A DNA stretch of 7,148 nucleotides from CAZFQD01 sp964520885 (GTDB taxonomy: Bacteria > Bacillota > Clostridia > Oscillospirales > SIG519): assembly GCA_964520885.1 (NCBI GenBank), contig CAZFQD010000114.1:1-7148 (forward strand), read 5' to 3'. This document shows positions 5,716 to 7,148 of the stretch, in pieces. Under the pieces are notes generated by a model. The model searched no databases, was not told the origin of the DNA, and saw only the letters and a program-made list of their open reading frames with translations. The position numbers were made by a program, and so were the translations under genes. Each line of letters starts with the position of its first letter. The stretch's first letter is position 1.

Positions 5716-6189
5716 ATGTACTCTTTAATTAAAAATGTTACGATTGAAGATGAAATTGCTTTAATAACTCTATACAATTTAAATGCTTCTTCAAATAGCA
5801 TTTATGAACTATTTAAAAACTGTGAGAAACTTTCACTTAATGTTGATATGATTTCAAAAACTGCACCTTTAGGCTCCTATGTTAATTTATCCTTTACTGT
5901 TCCTCAAGACAGTATGCCAAAAATTTTAAGCCTAACCTCAAAATACAAAGATGATAATAATGGATTTAGCACTAAGGTCAATTTAGGTAATAGCAAAATT
6001 ACATTTAGTGGAGATAAACTCAAATATTCAATAGGTGTTTGTGCTACTGTTTTTTCTATTTTTGCTAAGGCTAAAGCAGATATTAAAATAATTACTACCT
6101 CTGATAATGAAATCTCCTGTTTAACTGATAGTTCAAGTATTAATCTATTATCTGAAATAATTAAAAATGAATTTGGATTTGATGTTTAA
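5716..6189 (+). CDS. Stand-alone tandem ACT-domain protein resembling the aspartokinase regulatory tail
   Basis: A 157-residue protein that looks like the C-terminal regulatory half of aspartokinase without the kinase. The first ACT unit (about 5-78) contains LNVDMISK (41-48) and LSFTVPQDS (58-66), close to the NVDMI...SFTVP of aspartokinase ACT1. The second (about 86-157) contains ADIKIITTSDNEISCLTD (121-138) and ends in NEFGFDV, matching the IN.. MISTSEIKISVLID...FGL pattern of ACT2. There is no amino-acid-kinase domain upstream; dapB occupies that space. The ligand-loop motif D.PG is not kept in ACT1 (NLNASSNS at 21-28), while ACT2 keeps a glycine (SIGV). The ATG has an ideal AAGGAGG (5701-5707) 8 nt upstream, so it is a real, well-translated gene and not just a leftover. 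It closes the lysine operon, which suggests an allosteric partner or sensor for the aspartate pathway. The binding partner and ligand are unknown. A degenerate lysC remnant is the alternative. Confidence 0.85.
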   Translation: MYSLIKNVTIEDEIALITLYNLNASSNSIYELFKNCEKLSLNVDMISKTAPLGSYVNLSFTVPQDSMPKILSLTSKYKDDNNGFSTKVNLGNSKITFSGDKLKYSIGVCATVFSIFAKAKADIKIITTSDNEISCLTDSSSINLLSEIIKNEFGFDV

Positions 6190-6208
6190 ATTTATTAAAT
6201 AAATAAAG

Positions 6209-6231
6209 GCTAAGTATAACACATACTCAGC
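6209..6231 (+). other. Hairpin between the ACT gene and the terminator
   Basis: GCTAAGTAT (6209-6217) pairs with ATACTCAGC (6223-6231) with a single A-C mismatch and loop AACAC. No T-run follows, so it is not itself an intrinsic terminator. It may stabilise the 3' end of the operon transcript. Confidence 0.4.
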
Positions 6232-6242
6232 TACAGATAAAA

Positions 6243-6290
6243 AACAAACGAGGTATTGGAATTCCTGATTTCCAACACCTCGTTGTTTTT
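6243..6290 (+). terminator. Intrinsic terminator of the lysine operon
   Basis: A long hairpin: AACGAGGT (6247-6254) pairs with ACCTCGTT (6277-6284) and TTGGAA (6256-6261) with TTCCAA (6270-6275), one A-C mismatch between them, loop 6262-6269. TTGTTTTT follows at 6283-6290. The A-rich left flank (6241-6246) could extend the stem with a bulge and make it partly bidirectional. It separates the lysine operon from tupA. Confidence 0.93.
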
Positions 6291-6302
6291 GATATTATTT
6301 TG

Positions 6303-6331
6303 TTGAAATATATATAAATTCGTGTTAATAT
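6303..6331 (+). promoter_or_regulatory. Predicted promoter of the tungstate-binding lipoprotein gene
   Basis: TTGAAA (6303-6308) is followed after 17 nt by TAATAT (6326-6331), four of six -10 matches, helped by an extended -10 TG at 6323-6324. Transcription would start near 6338, giving a leader of about 33 nt, too short for a riboswitch. A separate promoter is expected because a strong terminator lies just upstream. Confidence 0.5.
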
Positions 6332-6370
6332 ATCAAATGAATTAATTTATTTCAAAAAGGGGATAAAACA

Positions 6371-7148
6371 ATGAAAAAAAGGTTTCTACCAATTATCATC
6401 ATTATGGCAATTCTGGCATTACTTCTTAGCGGGTGTGCACAAACTCAATCCACAAGTTCGCAAGTTTCTTCAACAGTAATTTTACCAGCCCAAGCAACCT
6501 TAAAATTGGCAACAACAACAAGCGTATATGATAGCAAATTACTTGATTATTTAATGCCTTTCTTAAAAGATGAGCAAAACATCACATTAGATGTTTTGGC
6601 ACAAGGTAGCGGACAAGCTATTCAAACTGCAAAAGATGGAAATTGTGATATATTAATTGCCCACAGTCCCGCCGCTGAACAAGAGTTTGTTGATAGCGGA
6701 TATGGTGTGGACAAACTGCAATTTATGTATAACTATTTTGTTATAGTAGGTCCTATTAACGATATTGCAAATGTGCTAAGTATAACATCTGCAAAGGATG
6801 CGTTTTCAAAAATATATAATACTTTTGCTACAAATTCTAATTGTATTTTTTATTCAAGGGATGATAAATCCGGCACAGATACTAAGGAAAAAGGCATTTG
6901 GAAAAATGCTCCATTAGATGTTTCTACCTTTACAGCAGACTTTTATAAAAAAATAGGCAAAGGAATGCTTGATACTTTAATAATGGCTAATAACACAGAT
7001 GGCTATACTTTAACAGATAAGGCTACTTTTTTGGCAAATAAAGAAAAACTACCTAACTTAAAAATATTACTCGAAAAAAATAGCGAGCTAAAAAATGTTT
7101 ATTCCGTTACATTAGTTAGCAAGGAAAAATATCCTGATGTTAAATATG
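6371..7148 (+). CDS. tupA: TupA-type tungstate ABC transporter substrate-binding lipoprotein, C-terminus cut by window edge
   Basis: Extracytoplasmic lipoprotein that captures tungstate, probably for a TupB-TupC importer encoded beyond the window. The 259 codons seen begin MKKRFLPIIIIMAILALLL with lipobox LSGC and lipidated Cys22, then a Ser/Thr/Gln linker. Mature-domain motifs follow the family: ATTTS (47-51) for oxyanion binding, DSKLLDYLMPF (54-64), QGSGQAIQ (78-85), DILIAHSPAAEQEFVDSGYG (93-112), MYNYFVIVGP (119-128), YSRDDKSGTDTKE (161-173) and YTLTDKATFLA (212-222). Three positions differ from the consensus I know: MYNDF reads MYNYF, SRGD reads SRDD, and SGTH reads SGTD. The anion-binding Arg163 is kept. 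The start ATG has GGGG (6359-6362) 8 nt upstream. Only some 15-25 residues seem missing. Clostridia use tungsten in aldehyde oxidoreductases and formate dehydrogenases. No functional link to the lysine operon is evident. Confidence 0.9.
   Translation, partial: MKKRFLPIIIIMAILALLLSGCAQTQSTSSQVSSTVILPAQATLKLATTTSVYDSKLLDYLMPFLKDEQNITLDVLAQGSGQAIQTAKDGNCDILIAHSPAAEQEFVDSGYGVDKLQFMYNYFVIVGPINDIANVLSITSAKDAFSKIYNTFATNSNCIFYSRDDKSGTDTKEKGIWKNAPLDVSTFTADFYKKIGKGMLDTLIMANNTDGYTLTDKATFLANKEKLPNLKILLEKNSELKNVYSVTLVSKEKYPDVKY

Noticed and set aside
1..7148. CRISPR array, tRNA, rRNA, insertion sequence or transposase
   Set aside because: I saw no regularly spaced repeats, no tRNA-like cloverleaf ends and no transposase motifs in either strand.

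Overview
This is an AT-rich window from a low-GC Gram-positive bacterium, most likely a member of the Clostridia. The signs are a class I lysine riboswitch with intrinsic termination, strong AGGAGG-type ribosome binding sites, consensus sigma-A promoters, a lipoprotein with a short signal peptide, and an aspartate-semialdehyde dehydrogenase of the type common in Clostridia. Species cannot be named from the sequence.

Left part, minus strand (1-2439). Read in the direction of transcription, this holds queA (tRNA queuosine biosynthesis, GTG start), then a very AT-rich gene for a two-helix membrane protein of unknown function, then 21 nt later the first 118 codons of a type III restriction-modification DNA methyltransferase (mod), which runs off the window. 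A good promoter (TTGATA, 17 nt, TATAAT) lies between queA and the membrane protein gene. Its -35 box sits inside a short perfect palindrome. The membrane protein and mod therefore look like a two-gene, possibly controlled, defence-related unit.

Middle (2440-2941), no gene. It contains a GC-rich dispersed-repeat-like element with a cUUCGg hairpin, a perfect-consensus promoter (TTGACA, 17 nt, TATAAT), a complete lysine riboswitch with a visible L2-L3 kissing-loop pair, a competing antiterminator, and an intrinsic terminator just before the first gene.

Right part, plus strand (2942-6290). The riboswitch controls a tight operon asd-dapA-dapB-ACT protein, which covers aspartyl phosphate to tetrahydrodipicolinate in the diaminopimelate/lysine pathway. 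The last gene is unusual: a free-standing 157-residue protein that looks like only the regulatory tandem-ACT tail of aspartokinase, with no kinase domain. A strong terminator closes the operon. A separate promoter then drives a TupA-type tungstate-binding lipoprotein gene (from 6371), cut by the window end.

Main points of interest are the orphan aspartokinase-like ACT protein in a lysine-sensing operon and the unknown membrane protein coupled to the type III methyltransferase. The rest is well-understood biology.
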